From Enoplolaimus lenunculus (Eukaryota > Nematoda > Enoplea > Enoplida > Thoracostomopsidae), in NCBI GenBank assembly GCA_030248215.1, contig JASANG010002323.1, positions 1 to 64,000 on the forward strand: a stretch of DNA of 64,000 bases, in the 5' to 3' direction. The notes under the pieces were generated by a model. That model searched no databases. It had not been told where the DNA came from and was given only the letters and a program-made list of their open reading frames with translations. The position numbers and the translations under genes are program-made. Shown here piece after piece: positions 49,693 through 60,474 of this stretch. The first letter of the stretch is position 1. Every line of letters starts with the position of its first letter.

Positions 49693-50639
49693 CCGCCTTA
49701 CAGGTCAGCTGACGTACCCTTCTACTTACAGAAGGACTTTGTGATGATAAGTTCCGTCAACTTTCTTCAATGATGTTCTACTCAATTAATAGTGAAACGG
49801 TAGATATTGTCGTTTACACTGAACTAAAACGGCTAAAATTTGCTCAGTGGCAAATTTAAAGTGGAGTTTTAATAATATTCTACGTTTCATGAGATTATCC
49901 TGTTTTCATGACAAATTTTGTTATTTTTGTGATAAATTTGAGCTCAATATGTACTCAACAGCAAGTATGGGGGGACAGGGCAACTCTACGTCATCTTCTT
50001 CACCCAGCCTAGACCTATGACAAATATTTTTTGTAGCATCGAATGAATTTTATGTTGCGAAAATTTCGCTTGTCATAAATGTTATTCCCAATACTACTAA
50101 ACTTCCTGGTATCCGAGCTTGCAGGAAAACAACATAAAGTTATTCTACACTGTATTTTTCATGTTTACCGATTTTTCGTAGTTAAATTTCATATGTTCAG
50201 TGTGGAAATGGCTCAGTCGTTTCGTGGATTTAATGTAAGCTCATTTAAATTATTGATTGTTTGTGTCGGGATACAGTTGAAAATGGTCGTTTTTAAATTT
50301 TATTAAGCTTGAGCTTTCGGCTATCATCCGTTATAATTTTTAAGGTGTAACCGGATATCTGCTTTCGTTTTAGGAACAAGTTATTTTTGTGGCTATAGTT
50401 CGTTGCAATTCGCTCAAAATCTTTCAATTTTGGTAAACTTGCATGAAACAAAAAATCATCTGTTAATCTTTTTACATGAACGTTTATTTTTCGTTTCTGT
50501 TATTTTGATACCTACCGTGTCCGTTACTATTACTATCTGTTAACAACCTAGTGTTGACTATCGTCACATTGTATATACTTTGCATATATATTTTTTTCCG
50601 GATATCAAACTTGCACTCAACACAGGATTGTAGCAAGCT

Positions 50640-50755
50640 CGCTTTGCTATGGGGGCCAAAAATGTTTCAATAGGACATACAATTGTTTTCGCTGATTTAC
50701 AAGCAAGGTAGAGGATTTTGTGGGGGGGCAAAATTCTTTCACACGAGTAAGATAA
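50640..50755 (-). mobile_element. GTAGCC-type repeat fragment
   Basis: TTTTCGCTGATTTACAAGC, AAGGTAGAGGATTTTG, a G run and CAAAATTCTTTCACACG follow the block order of the 52,380 copy. Confidence 0.5.
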
Positions 50756-51890
50756 ACCCCTTTCTATTGATAATATTTGCTAAATAACGACAATCTTGTT
50801 TGCTGACTTTAAATTGCGTCGGTTTTCTGTTAGTCAAAAACGGTCAATTTTACATTTTACTATGTAAATCGAATCCTCTGACCATCACGGCCGATCTTAA
50901 CGTGATGCACTCCAGCCTAAACCTGACTGCATTTTCTTTATTCTTGCTATTTTTAACCGATAATACGTTTATTACACGGTTCCCAAGTAAATAAACCGTT
51001 TATTGACAATATTTATAATGATTAGTTTTCAAAGTATTGCAACCGTTTAATTGAGTTAAACGCCGATTTCGCCGGTACGAGTTTCTTTAAATATATGAGA
51101 TTGAAACGGTAGTCAATTTCGTTTTCAATTGCCTCGAGCTACCAATTTTGTTGTCTAAAATACCGGTTGCCGAGCAAGGTTTTAGCGTGGCAGATACGAT
51201 CACAATAAAACGAGATAATTAGAACGAAAATAGCAGTTGGGAAACGGTAAATTTTAGAAAATTTTTATTTATTGTTAATTGACGGTCAAAACGTAGGTTT
51301 GCTGGTATTTCACACACACATGTAGCTTCCGACATTTTGTGTAAATTATCTGAGAATCAATACGATTTATAGAAAGGTAAAGATACCGAAACAAAGTTAG
51401 AAAAGACATTAATTTAATTTTCTCATGGTTTTACTATTTGTTGTGATGAATGAGATTACTTGAGACTTTAAGTATTGTTTTGAGCTCATATTCTCAAATA
51501 CAAGTATTTCTTTTAGTTCGTTTCAGTTATAGGTCTATGAGCCCATGTTAACTATTAGGGTTTGTCAACTAACTCTGAGCAGAAACCTAAATCAAAACTT
51601 ACGCTTAAATATATGCCTAATCCTGGTCCTAAAGGTTGTGCCTGAAGCTAAGTGGATATTTTTTGTAATCTCCTGCAGCTGGCGTTTGCTCCAAAATGAT
51701 AGGATTTCAATCAGTTTACATATTGGAGCTTCTCATTATTACTTAGATTATTTGGACCCAAATTTAAATTTTTGAAAGAAAAATAGATTTTTTAAGGGCC
51801 CGAAGTGGGATTTTAAAATAGTTTAACTGTTTTAGAACAATAAATAAATTTGCACAAAACTAAAATAAATTTTAAAACAAATACAAAGAA
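50756..51890. other. Upstream flank of the homeobox gene
   Basis: AT-rich, with hexamer-like remnants at about 51,590-51,640 (CGCTTAAATATATGCCTAATC). The last 60 bases before the start codon are A-rich. I cannot place a TATA box or initiator with confidence. Confidence 0.35.
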
Positions 51891-53509
51891 ATGAATACAG
51901 TTCAGTCATCACTCAACAGCATCTTATCAGCGCACAATCCGTTCTCAATGATCAATTCGTTACAATTACCGCAACAACTGCAACTGGAAACAGCTCAAAC
52001 AGCAACAACCATTTTGCCACAAAGCACGCTTCGCTTCAACGGTGTGGGGCCTGTGTACGCGAAAAAATCAAAACAACCGAAAACTTCATCGTTTCGAATA
52101 TCAGATATTTTGTTTGAAAGTGACCCAAGTTCTGAACTCGGGTTTGGAACAAGTGCTCAAATTTCAATTCCTGTCCACAAATCAACTGAACAGACAACGG
52201 AGTGGTTCGGAGCGAACGGTGACAAACTCGAGTCGCAAACTCGAATTTGTTACGCGGAAGATGATGGTGCGAGTTGTTCACGTATGTCTTTGATAATTTT
52301 GGGTTTTTTCGTAAAGGCAGACCCGCAGCCTGCTCATCTAGCTACGGGTACTAAGAATTTGGATGAGTGGCATACAAGGGTTTTCGTTGACTTACAAGCA
52401 AGGTTAAAAATTTTCTAGGGGGGTCAAAATTTTTCATGCCCCTGGCCGCCTATGGCTACAGGCCCGGTGGATTTGCATTTATAGAATAGTCTTGCGGGTG
52501 AGTTTTGATCTGAAGTTCATTTTTTATGGAATACCAAACTGGTTGCATTTGATTTTGGCGAACAGTACACAAATTTTTCAAAACATTTTTCGGTTCAATA
52601 ACTTAGATGAAAAGTTACATCGAGGACATATTGATTTTAAACTGACAGATCATGGTAGTGAACGTCTCAAATTTTTCAACTTGCTACGTAAAAGTTTAGT
52701 TAAGATTGAAGACGTTTTGATAACTGTCTGTAACACCTATCACCAGTTAGTAATAAGTTTTCAAACAAGGAAATTTTGGCATGTGCTGATATGAGAATTT
52801 ACATCGAACTGATTTCAGTGCAATACGTGTGCTAAAGTGGGAACCCGTCACGAATACTACATACACAGATTCTAAGATTGCAGAGTAATTAACAGTAACC
52901 AATTATATTGCACAAACCTACATTCCATAATCGTTGCTAATTCTAACAATAAATTACCGTTGCCCATCAAATGCTTTGAAACATTTGCGATGTGGACCCG
53001 TAGCGGATCCAGGATGTTTGGGTGCAGAAGTTAATTCAAGCTTGTTGTTAGTATCTTTATGTTACCATTTGTTTTAGCATGCGATGGCTCAGAATGCAGT
53101 TCAGCAGAAACACGATACGCAGGAGACAAATATTGCACTCGCACTAACAACAAATTTGATTCGATTCAAAACGTGTTCAAATCCGAGCGTAGTGAGTCGT
53201 TGAGTCCAGCAAGTTCAATCAGTGTTGGCGGTGGCTGCAGTAGTCCTAACGGAAACACACTAAACTCGAGCATCGGCGGACTTGAAAGCGAATTAAGCCC
53301 AAACAAGCCGTCGCCGAACTGCAACAATCATTCTTCATCACGAAAAGCACGAACAATATTTTCGGATAAACAATTGGCAGCGTTAGAAGACAGCTTTACG
53401 AAACAGAAATATTTGAGCGTTCAAGACCGACTTGATTTAGCCGCGCGACTTGGGTTGTCGGATACTCAAGTTAAAACGTGGTATCAAAATCGACGGTAAG
53501 TGAATAAAT

Positions 53510-53595
<86 letters not shown>

Positions 53596-54870
53596 GTGCG
53601 TCACACACGTCTGTATTCTAAATTGTGTGTAGTATCTATCATCAGTTAGTAACAAGCCTTTTATACTTAAAACCAGCGAAAATCAAGCATATAAATTTGG
53701 TACATTTTGCGTGCGAATTAGCCAATTTTTTGTAGATTTTCAAATCAGTAGATGCCTCAGTAGCTTGTTTAAATTAACTGGTGATAGGTGCTGCATGCAT
53801 CTGAGAATGCGAACCCTAGGCCGTATTCTCAAATGTGTGTAACACTTGTCATCAGTTGGTTATAGATCTTGCAACTTTCAAACCAGTGAATGTTGAGGTT
53901 CAAAAATTAGCATATTTTTGCACAGGATTTGCTCTACTCCTGTACCAATTTTGAATGCTACAACTATAATAGTGAGTTTGATTATCTATTACTAACTGGT
54001 GATAGTTGCTATGTACATTTGAGTATACGGGCCTGAGATAGAACTTTCAAACTATTTTAACCCAGAGATCAGAACTAAAAACGGTTTAAAAGGCATAAAA
54101 CAGTTATAATGGATAAGTTTATTATTTGATATGAAGCAGAAAAATGTTAGGGGAAAGCATGAGAACCACAAGGGGCGTAGCTACGAATACGGTTCGGATG
54201 GGTACAAAATTATGTGTAACTAATTTTTTATTTATAGAATTTAAAGGTAATTCTAAAGTCTGTTAAATGAACGTTTTCCGGACTCTTCAGAAATTTTGGC
54301 AGGGAATATATCCTCTCTGTTTTTGTATGATCTCATGTGATGCGCTTGTTAAGGGCTTAGGAAGCCTTTTACTCTCTGTGCACATATTAATTCAGAAGCG
54401 GTGCATCTGTGGTAATTATTGCAAATTGTGCTGTGAACACAGATTTATCCTGTTTAATTTCCTATTTCAGAACCAAATGGAAACGTCAAACCGCAGTTGG
54501 GATCGAACTCCTCAACGAAGCGAACAATATAGCTGCCGTTCAACGTCTAATTCAAACCAACTCGTATTGGAACAAATATTTGAGCATGGTTAACTCTAGC
54601 AATACAACACCTTCAACCCCTGGCGCCCCTGCTTCGTTTTCACCAACTGATATCTCGATTGGTGCCTCCCCTAAGATTCTTGATGGGACACCACTAGGGC
54701 TACCACATTTTCCACCAATATCATCTGGACCTGGTTTGTTTGAGATTAATTCGATTAAAAACGCAACGACAGTGGCTGGTAAAGCTGATAATGGTGGACT
54801 TAATATAATGGCCTTGGCAAGAAATTTAAAAACACCTCCAGCTGCAGCGGCAATGGTTGCAATATCGTAA
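51891..54870 (+). CDS. barhl: Bar-class homeobox transcription factor (BARHL type)
   Basis: Three exons join in frame: 51,891-52,281, 53,078-53,495 and 54,471-54,870 (TAA), giving about 402 residues. All introns are GT..AG. The homeodomain spans residues about 218-277 ([19 protein letters not shown] to TKWKRQT). It has Thr47, Tyr49 and Asn51, and TWYQNRR is the Bar-class signature. The stretch after it ([12 protein letters not shown]) matches the extended BARHL tail. FRISDILFE at residues 68-76 fits the FIL/eh1-type motif that in Bar proteins recruits Groucho-type corepressors. The second intron splits the codon of homeodomain residue 53. In other animals these proteins act in the nucleus, in neural and sensory cell specification. 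The end of the protein ([11 protein letters not shown], then a Pro/Ser/Ala-rich tail) is diverged. BARX is less likely, because its homeodomain and downstream sequence differ. Confidence 0.9.
52282..53077 (+). other. First intron of the BARHL-type gene
   Basis: Opens GTATGT and closes with a T-rich run and TTTTAG. It contains a GTAGCC-type repeat (52,380-52,470, CCCCTGGCCGCCTATGGC) and a part of the 215-bp MITE family at 52,722-52,800 (TAACACCTATCACCAGTTAG). Confidence 0.7.
52380..52470 (-). mobile_element. GTAGCC-type repeat fragment
   Basis: In reverse it reads CCGGGCCTGTAGCCATAGGC, then CATGAAAAATTTTGACCCCC and AAAATTTTTAACC, matching the fragment at 23,190-23,285. Confidence 0.55.
53511..53593. 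repeat. TA dinucleotide microsatellite
   Basis: About 80 bases of uninterrupted TA just inside the second intron of the homeobox gene. It makes spurious Tyr-Ile frames on the minus strand. Confidence 0.95.
53611..53815. mobile_element. 215-bp MITE, diverged
   Basis: Ends CTGTATTCTAAATTGTGTG and GCATCTGAGAATGCG are a diverged inverted pair. Subterminal CTATCATCAGTTAGTAAC pairs with TTAACTGGTGATAGG. Confidence 0.65.
53818..54034. mobile_element. 215-bp MITE, full length
   Basis: Starts GGCCGTATTCTCAAATGTG and ends CATTTGAGTATACGGGCC. Subterminal CATCAGTTGGTTATAG pairs with TATTACTAACTGGTGATAG. It is adjacent to another copy on its left. No coding sequence. Confidence 0.8.
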
Positions 54871-55506
54871 TCGGAACACTGTAGAGAACTCAAAAACACC
54901 GAACGAGAAAGGCCTTACGATATATTATGGTGAAAAACGCAAGCTAGACAAGCGAGCGAAAAGCCAAACGCAGTTTTAGTACTAAATAATAGCATACTAT
55001 TTAGTCTTGACCCCTGTTGGGACCTTTACTGGCCCTTTTTTGCTAGCCCGATAACTTAGCTATCACTTATACCAAGAGTCGATAATGACTCTTTTTACAA
55101 GAGTGTTCAACTGTATACATTCTGTGTAGAAAGTTTGTATAACGCGCACGTTCAGTTTTGGGCCTAGACCCGCTTATTTACACCGGGGTACAATCTGTGT
55201 GAACCATGGCACATACGCATCCGGCCTAAAAATGCTCCGTTTGTCGTTTATTTTGGGTTCTTGCATGTGACCGCGACCCCCATCTAACGAATGGGGGTCG
55301 ACCAAAAACGCAAGTATAATGCAGCACTCTTGCTATACTAAAAGTATGCACTTTTTGCTTGTTATAAAACGATGGTCTTGAGGATTACGTTTTACACATA
55401 TTTAAAAGTAAGCATGCCGTATTAATAGTGAGCGGTGATAGGTGTACTTGTATGTTGGGTGGTCTTAATGTTGTTTAGATGTAGTATGCCTTGGATCTTG
55501 GACCTA
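54871..55506. other. 3' flank of the homeobox gene
   Basis: I see no AATAAA close to the stop codon. GACCCCCATCTAACGAATGGGGGTC at about 55,267-55,292 is a short strong hairpin. A stray piece of the 215-bp MITE (GTGAGCGGTGATAGGTG) is near 55,428. Confidence 0.45.
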
Positions 55507-55719
55507 CGCCCATATTCTCAAATGTTATACCATCTATTATCAGTTAGCGATACATTTTCAAAATTGTTAATTCTTGTAATTGCTTATTTCCAAATTGGCA
55601 CAAAAGTTTAGAAACACAAATGCGCAAAATATGCTGCGATATGAATTTCACCATTCTGTGGTTTGAAAGTTACAAGACCTCTCACCAACTGATGATAGGT
55701 GTTTTGATAGTATGGGCTT
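55507..55719. mobile_element. 215-bp MITE
   Basis: Starts GCCCATATTCTCAAATG and ends TGATAGTATGGGC. Subterminal CTATTATCAGTTAGCGATA pairs with CACCAACTGATGATAGG. Confidence 0.7.
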
Positions 55720-56272
55720 TATTTTTAATATTTTTGGTCAAATTGTAGTTTATATGTATGTTTTACTCTTAATATATATCATCTCGCCAATTTATATCAA
55801 TTGACTCATCATACAGCTGTGTTGTTCCAAAGAAGTGCATTATGTACAGTGTCTATTTTATTCACAATTCTTTTTCGCTTCACTATTTTATGTTGCACCG
55901 TTGTTATTATATTTGACAATTGCTTGAATTTGGTGATTTATTTTGTTAAGGTTCGTTGGCGGATCCAGAAATCCCAAAAAGTAAGTGATAATAACCTCGC
56001 TATGGGGTTATTACTACTTTACACAAATAGAAATTTTAAAAACATTCTGTCAAATCTAATCTGTTTTTAAAATTGTTCACTGATGATTTGCAATTTCAAA
56101 TTTTATTTTAGTTTCGGACAAACCGTTCATATGAAAGCAGAATCGGTTTTAACGAAATTGAAAACAGGAATATATCTACTGTTCACGTTGTCAGATCATG
56201 CTTTGTTTTCAAATTGCAGATAGGTTTCGGAGAATCTTATGATTTGAACCACGTTAGCATTACTTTCATTCG

Positions 56273-56496
56273 CGCACATTCTCAAATGTGCATAACAACT
56301 ATCACCAATTAGCGATAAAATTTATTAAACTGACGAACTCTTGCACTTACGGATCTCAAAATTTAAACAGAAGTAGGACAAACCAAATGCGAAAAAAATT
56401 TGTTGAATTTCGAACGTCTCCATTCACTGGTTCGAAAGTTAGAAGTCCTATCACCGATTGTTGATAGACACTACACATATTTGAGAATACGGGCCT
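56273..56496. mobile_element. 215-bp MITE, full length
   Basis: Starts GCACATTCTCAAATGTGC and ends CATATTTGAGAATACGGGCC. Subterminal CTATCACCAATTAGCGATA pairs with TATCACCGATTGTTGATAG. Confidence 0.8.
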
Positions 56497-56559
56497 AGGG
56501 TGTTTAATAAACATGTATAAGCTTAGGTGTTACAGCTCTGAGTAGGAACTACAAGCTGA

Positions 56560-56985
56560 ATTATCGCTTGCATAATCTTAAATTGGTAACAACTAACGGA
56601 TGTTCTTTTTGTCATAATAAGACAGATACAGTTGATCGTTTCCTTTTGAGTTGTAAAAAAACCAGCTTTACGGAAAAAGTCTCTAGGGCGACGGGTCTTC
56701 AGCAGAATATGGTTTCGTAGCTGGATATTAGGAAAATCATTCGTTTTTAGTAGAACCTAAACAAGAACTTTAGCCTGCTTTGCAGTATATGGAGATTAAA
56801 CAAGAGATGGCAGTGTAATGGGCGTTTCTGTCTGCATACTTCATATGCCATGTATCCTTCTCTATCTATCTAGGTTATTATTCAATTATTAAGCATTATT
56901 ATTATCTTCTGCACTGCACTGTATTAGATCTAAGACGCTTGGTAGTAGCTTTACTGTGTTTTGTATAAACGTCTATATATCTATG
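56560..56985 (+). mobile_element. LINE 3'-end relic
   Basis: From 56,592 a frame reads GCSFCHNKTDTVDRFLLSC, which has the Cys-x2-Cys..Asp/His..Cys layout seen at the C-terminus of many LINE reverse transcriptases. It reaches a stop by about 56,720. Further pieces continue in another frame (SLQYMEIKQEMAV), as expected of a decayed copy. The rest of the element is absent. Confidence 0.5.
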
Positions 56986-57139
56986 CTTTTTTCAATTCAA
57001 TCTTATGTCATTCATATTACTTTATTTTGCTAGCTATGAAATTTTAGCAACAACGGGAAACTTAGGTTTACAATACGTGTTTTCATGATGCAGCAGTAGT
57101 GAAAATCGGCTTGCGAACTTTCCCATTTACGCAATATTT

Positions 57140-57300
57140 GTTCAAAACTCTGCTTTATGGCTATTAAAATTAAGATCAACTTTTAAAGACATAACGGTAG
57201 CCTAAACCATATTTCTAAGAGTAAGGCTCAGCGTAAAGACAAATTTAAAAACTTAGCGTAAAGATTTTATGCCATAGGTTTAAGCGTTTTAACTAGTTCC
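57140..57300 (+). mobile_element. Hexamer-core MITE, diverged
   Basis: ATAACGGTAGCCTAAACC, TATTTCTAAGAGTAAGGC and AAAACTTAGCGTAAAG are degenerate hexamer units. No clear distal end. Confidence 0.4.
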
Positions 57301-57724
57301 GTCTTCAAGCATTAGAATATAAGGCGGTGAATATTTGTATTTATGTGCTTTGCAATATGGTTGTGATTTTCTTGTTATTGTGTATATGTTGTGTTATGCA
57401 TATGTCGTAGAACAATCTGCGGATCAAGGCAATTCTTATTGGGTTTTGACCAATTTGTTGTTTAATGTATTAACTGATCTGCATCGCAGATTGACTACGA
57501 CATATGTAATTTGGGTCTACTTATTTATATCCATTTTAGTTTTTATACGTTCTTAATGCTTGGAATGCTAGCAAAAATGAACAAATATATAAGTCGTTTT
57601 GCTTCAAATTCCGGTCGACAAAAACCGGAAAAGTTTTCAATTTCACTGTAGTTTAAATTTTTTGAGTGCAAGGGGAGTTATAGAATTGTAAAAAATTTAA
57701 AAAATGGTGGTCCATATTAATACG

Positions 57725-57890
57725 TTTAGGGCCGCAACTATATAGATTAAACATATTCCTAACCCTACGCTTAAACGTAAAAACAAGTGTAAAACTTAAG
57801 CCTAAGCTAAAAAGCAGTCTAAAATCTAATTCTGTTTGGTTGCAGTCGCGTGAAAACATCAGACAGTCCTGAAAGTAACATGGGCCAAAA
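57725..57890 (+). mobile_element. Hexamer-core MITE
   Basis: TTTAGGGCCGCAACTATATAG, ACATATTCCTAACCCTACGC, a core with CTTAAGCCTAAGC, AGCAGTCTAAAATCTAATTC, TTGCAGTCGCGTGAAAAC and AAAGTAACATGGGCC. Confidence 0.65.
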
Positions 57891-57894
57891 CGGT

Positions 57895-59260
57895 AGAGAC
57901 ATTGTTTTAAGCCTCTCTTTTTAATGAGAACTGAGATAGTGTTTATTAACAGTTGTCAGCAGTTTTAGTTAAACGTTGCTCTGCGAGTCATGTTTATTAA
58001 ATTGTTCGTGAATATATAATCTATGCAATTTATTGTCAGTGAATAAAATATATAACTGAGGCATTCTCAGGTTTGAAATTTTCGTGTTATATTGCTTGTT
58101 TTTTAATATATTTGACCAAATTAACCATTGAAATATATAAGCCAAAAACCATAATTTAATTTAAAATCAATTTCTCTCGGCTAACATATTTTATCACACA
58201 AATTGTTTAAGTTTTAACGTTAACAGGTATAACTTAATAATTAACATCTGAGGTCAACAAAACCCGTTACGGGTGACTAATAACTAATTGACTTTACCTC
58301 GGCCCCAATTCGTTCTAAAGGACGCAGTAGGAGTCTCAGATTCTCAATTAGCAAGCAAATTCAGGAGCCTTAAACTTATAATTACAATAGTGCAGTAAGT
58401 TAATTAACCGATATTAAAATATCACAAATTAGTTTTGAAAAATTTTAAGGTTAGTAATACAAGTTAAATGACGCGGTATTAAAAGTAATAATTAAAAACT
58501 TTACTATGAATGAACAGGTACCGGCGAACCGTGAAACAAAACAATTTCAAGACAAAAGAAATTGTAAAAGTAGTGAATGAAATTGAAATTATTATTTATA
58601 CGACGAAAGCACACGTATCTACAAGGAGAGGAAAGGAATATGCGGACTGAACAGCTAAAAATATTCTTCTGAATCTGAAAAGCGTCCAAAAATTTTTGCT
58701 CGCTGCGAAAGCTCTCAAAATTTTCGTACTACGTTAACCTCATCGCATATGATATCCAGGCTACGCTACCGGCTATACGCAGATGTAGCTAGGGCTATCT
58801 GCAAACGAATTTATTTGGGTAGATATGCACATGGTGAGGCGTAGTCTGACAGGCCCCTTGATATATATTTGAATATATTAAGCAGGATTTCATATTGATT
58901 GGTAGAGTGCGATGTTTTATAAAATACCAGATAAAAGGACGTCATTTAAATTTCGAAATAAGCCTTTAGCTTTCCCACTCAATTGACTTTATGATTATTA
59001 AATTAAAGTGACATGACTCACTGTGCTGTAACAGCGACAACGTCTTTCTCCTACCTTATAAAACCTTTGAATAATTAAGAGATCAATTAAAGTTTAGCAC
59101 CGAAGACATCATACTCCCGAGACAATTTTAAGTGCTCAATCGATTTGAGCGCAGTGGTGCTAAACTGATATTTTATTGCAAGATTGGGATGGGTATAGCC
59201 AACGCAGTTGCTTATAGCCAATTTGACATCAGAGACCCGTATAGTGGCTAAAGTTGTATA
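57895..59260. other. Intergenic, nothing coding recognised
   Basis: AT-rich. A GTAGC-type repeat remnant (ATCCAGGCTACGCTACC and TGTAGCTAGGGC) is at about 58,752-58,800. No gene is supported. Confidence 0.4.
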
Positions 59261-59652
59261 CTGTAGTGACCCCCGAATAAGAGAGGAGCCTATTTATTTG
59301 GCGTCTCCGAAGGGTACCCTCTGTTATTTGGTTTCAGACTGTTATTTGCTGTTAACCTGCCCTCCGCTACCCTTCGTTACTACCCGTTATTACAACTTAT
59401 CCGTTGAATTAAACGTATATTTGCCTTGTATCAAAAGCCTGAACGATAATGCAAAGTTATACCTAGGAATGTACTTTCGAAACATAAAACTTTATTTGGG
59501 CCTGGAGTACATTTATGCATAACATTTAGGGATTGTTGACATTTACGCACTCTAATAAATTAAGTTTTAGGCTCTTTGATACGGACTCCTATTGATTGAA
59601 ACTTAAAATGGGGACTCCTTTATTTTCCCCTCTTATATTCGGGTCACTACAG
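59261..59652 (+). mobile_element. MITE with TA-type ends
   Basis: Starts CTGTAGTGACCCCCGAATAA and ends TATTCGGGTCACTACAG, an excellent inverted pair. TA precedes the start; the base context after the end is less clear. Internal blocks match the other copies. Confidence 0.8.
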
Positions 59653-59725
59653 ACAGTACCGCGTCTCACTCGAAGAGCTAGAAAATTCCCACGAGGCAAA
59701 TAGTAGGTTGTCTATAGTTTTCGTA

Positions 59726-59946
59726 CACTGCAAAAAATGGTGAGTCTAATTGTGACTCTCTCTGAAATAGGCTTTTCTTGACTGCGCAAACTGAATCAAA
59801 ATCCGACTGCGCCAGAGTCTAATTCGACTCACTGAATCGTTCAGCGAGTGGATTTTGATTCTGACGGAGTCTCATTTGACTCAGTTTGTGTAGTCTGGAA
59901 TAGCCTGTTGCGGAAACAGTCAACCTGAATCACCATTTTTGCAGTG
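59726..59946. mobile_element. Fold-back MITE
   Basis: Starts CACTGCAAAAAATGGTGAGT and ends TCACCATTTTTGCAGTG, with TA on both sides. The inner halves pair through AAATAGGCTTTTC and CAAACTGA / TCAGTTTG-type blocks. Confidence 0.8.
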
Positions 59947-60349
59947 TAAAAAACATTTAATGAGTTTTATACGGGAATAATCGAACGAAAGCACTTTCGA
60001 GAACAGACGTTCTGATTTTTAGAGAAGTTTCCACATGTTACAGAAACGTCTGAATTATTGGTTATTCCAAATGGGTTTGTAATGCCCAGTTCATGGAGCA
60101 TTCGCGTAAATACTGTGCACAAAAACGGCGTAAATTTCTCACCCACGTATTATCACAAGGGCTGTATAAAACAATTTTGCATTTTACACGAATGCTGCAT
60201 TATATGCTATGAGCACCTTTTAAACTGCTTATAAAAGCCTTTGTATTAAGGAATAACTAATGGCTTTGTGCGTTGAGTGGAGTTTAACAAAACCTTCCAT
60301 TACCTGAGCTGAAATATGTAAGTCTTGAAAAATATGACTAACATTATGG

Positions 60350-60470
60350 GGTTGTAGCGATTACCTAGCCTCAGTGTTTGTATAAACATATAACTAAAGT
60401 CTAAACATAAGCAAAAAATTAACCAAAATACTCTGGTTTAGTCAGAGTTGGAACCGTTCCGGTTTAAGGC
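60350..60470 (+). mobile_element. Hexamer-core MITE, diverged
   Basis: GGGGTTGTAGCGATTACC, TGTATAAACATATAACTAAAG, CATAAGCAAAAAATTAACC and TACTCTGGTTTAGTC follow the family order, but the core is reduced to a few units. Confidence 0.5.
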
Positions 60471-60474
60471 TCGG

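Noticed and set aside
52492-52794. 100-codon frame in the first homeobox intron
   Set aside because: It overlaps a MITE fragment, has no domain and lies between well-supported splice sites.
53437-53655. Minus-strand frame of Tyr-Ile repeats
   Set aside because: It reads through a TA microsatellite and overlaps the homeobox exon in the wrong frame.
59208-59522. 104-codon frame
   Set aside because: It lies almost wholly in a TA-flanked MITE.
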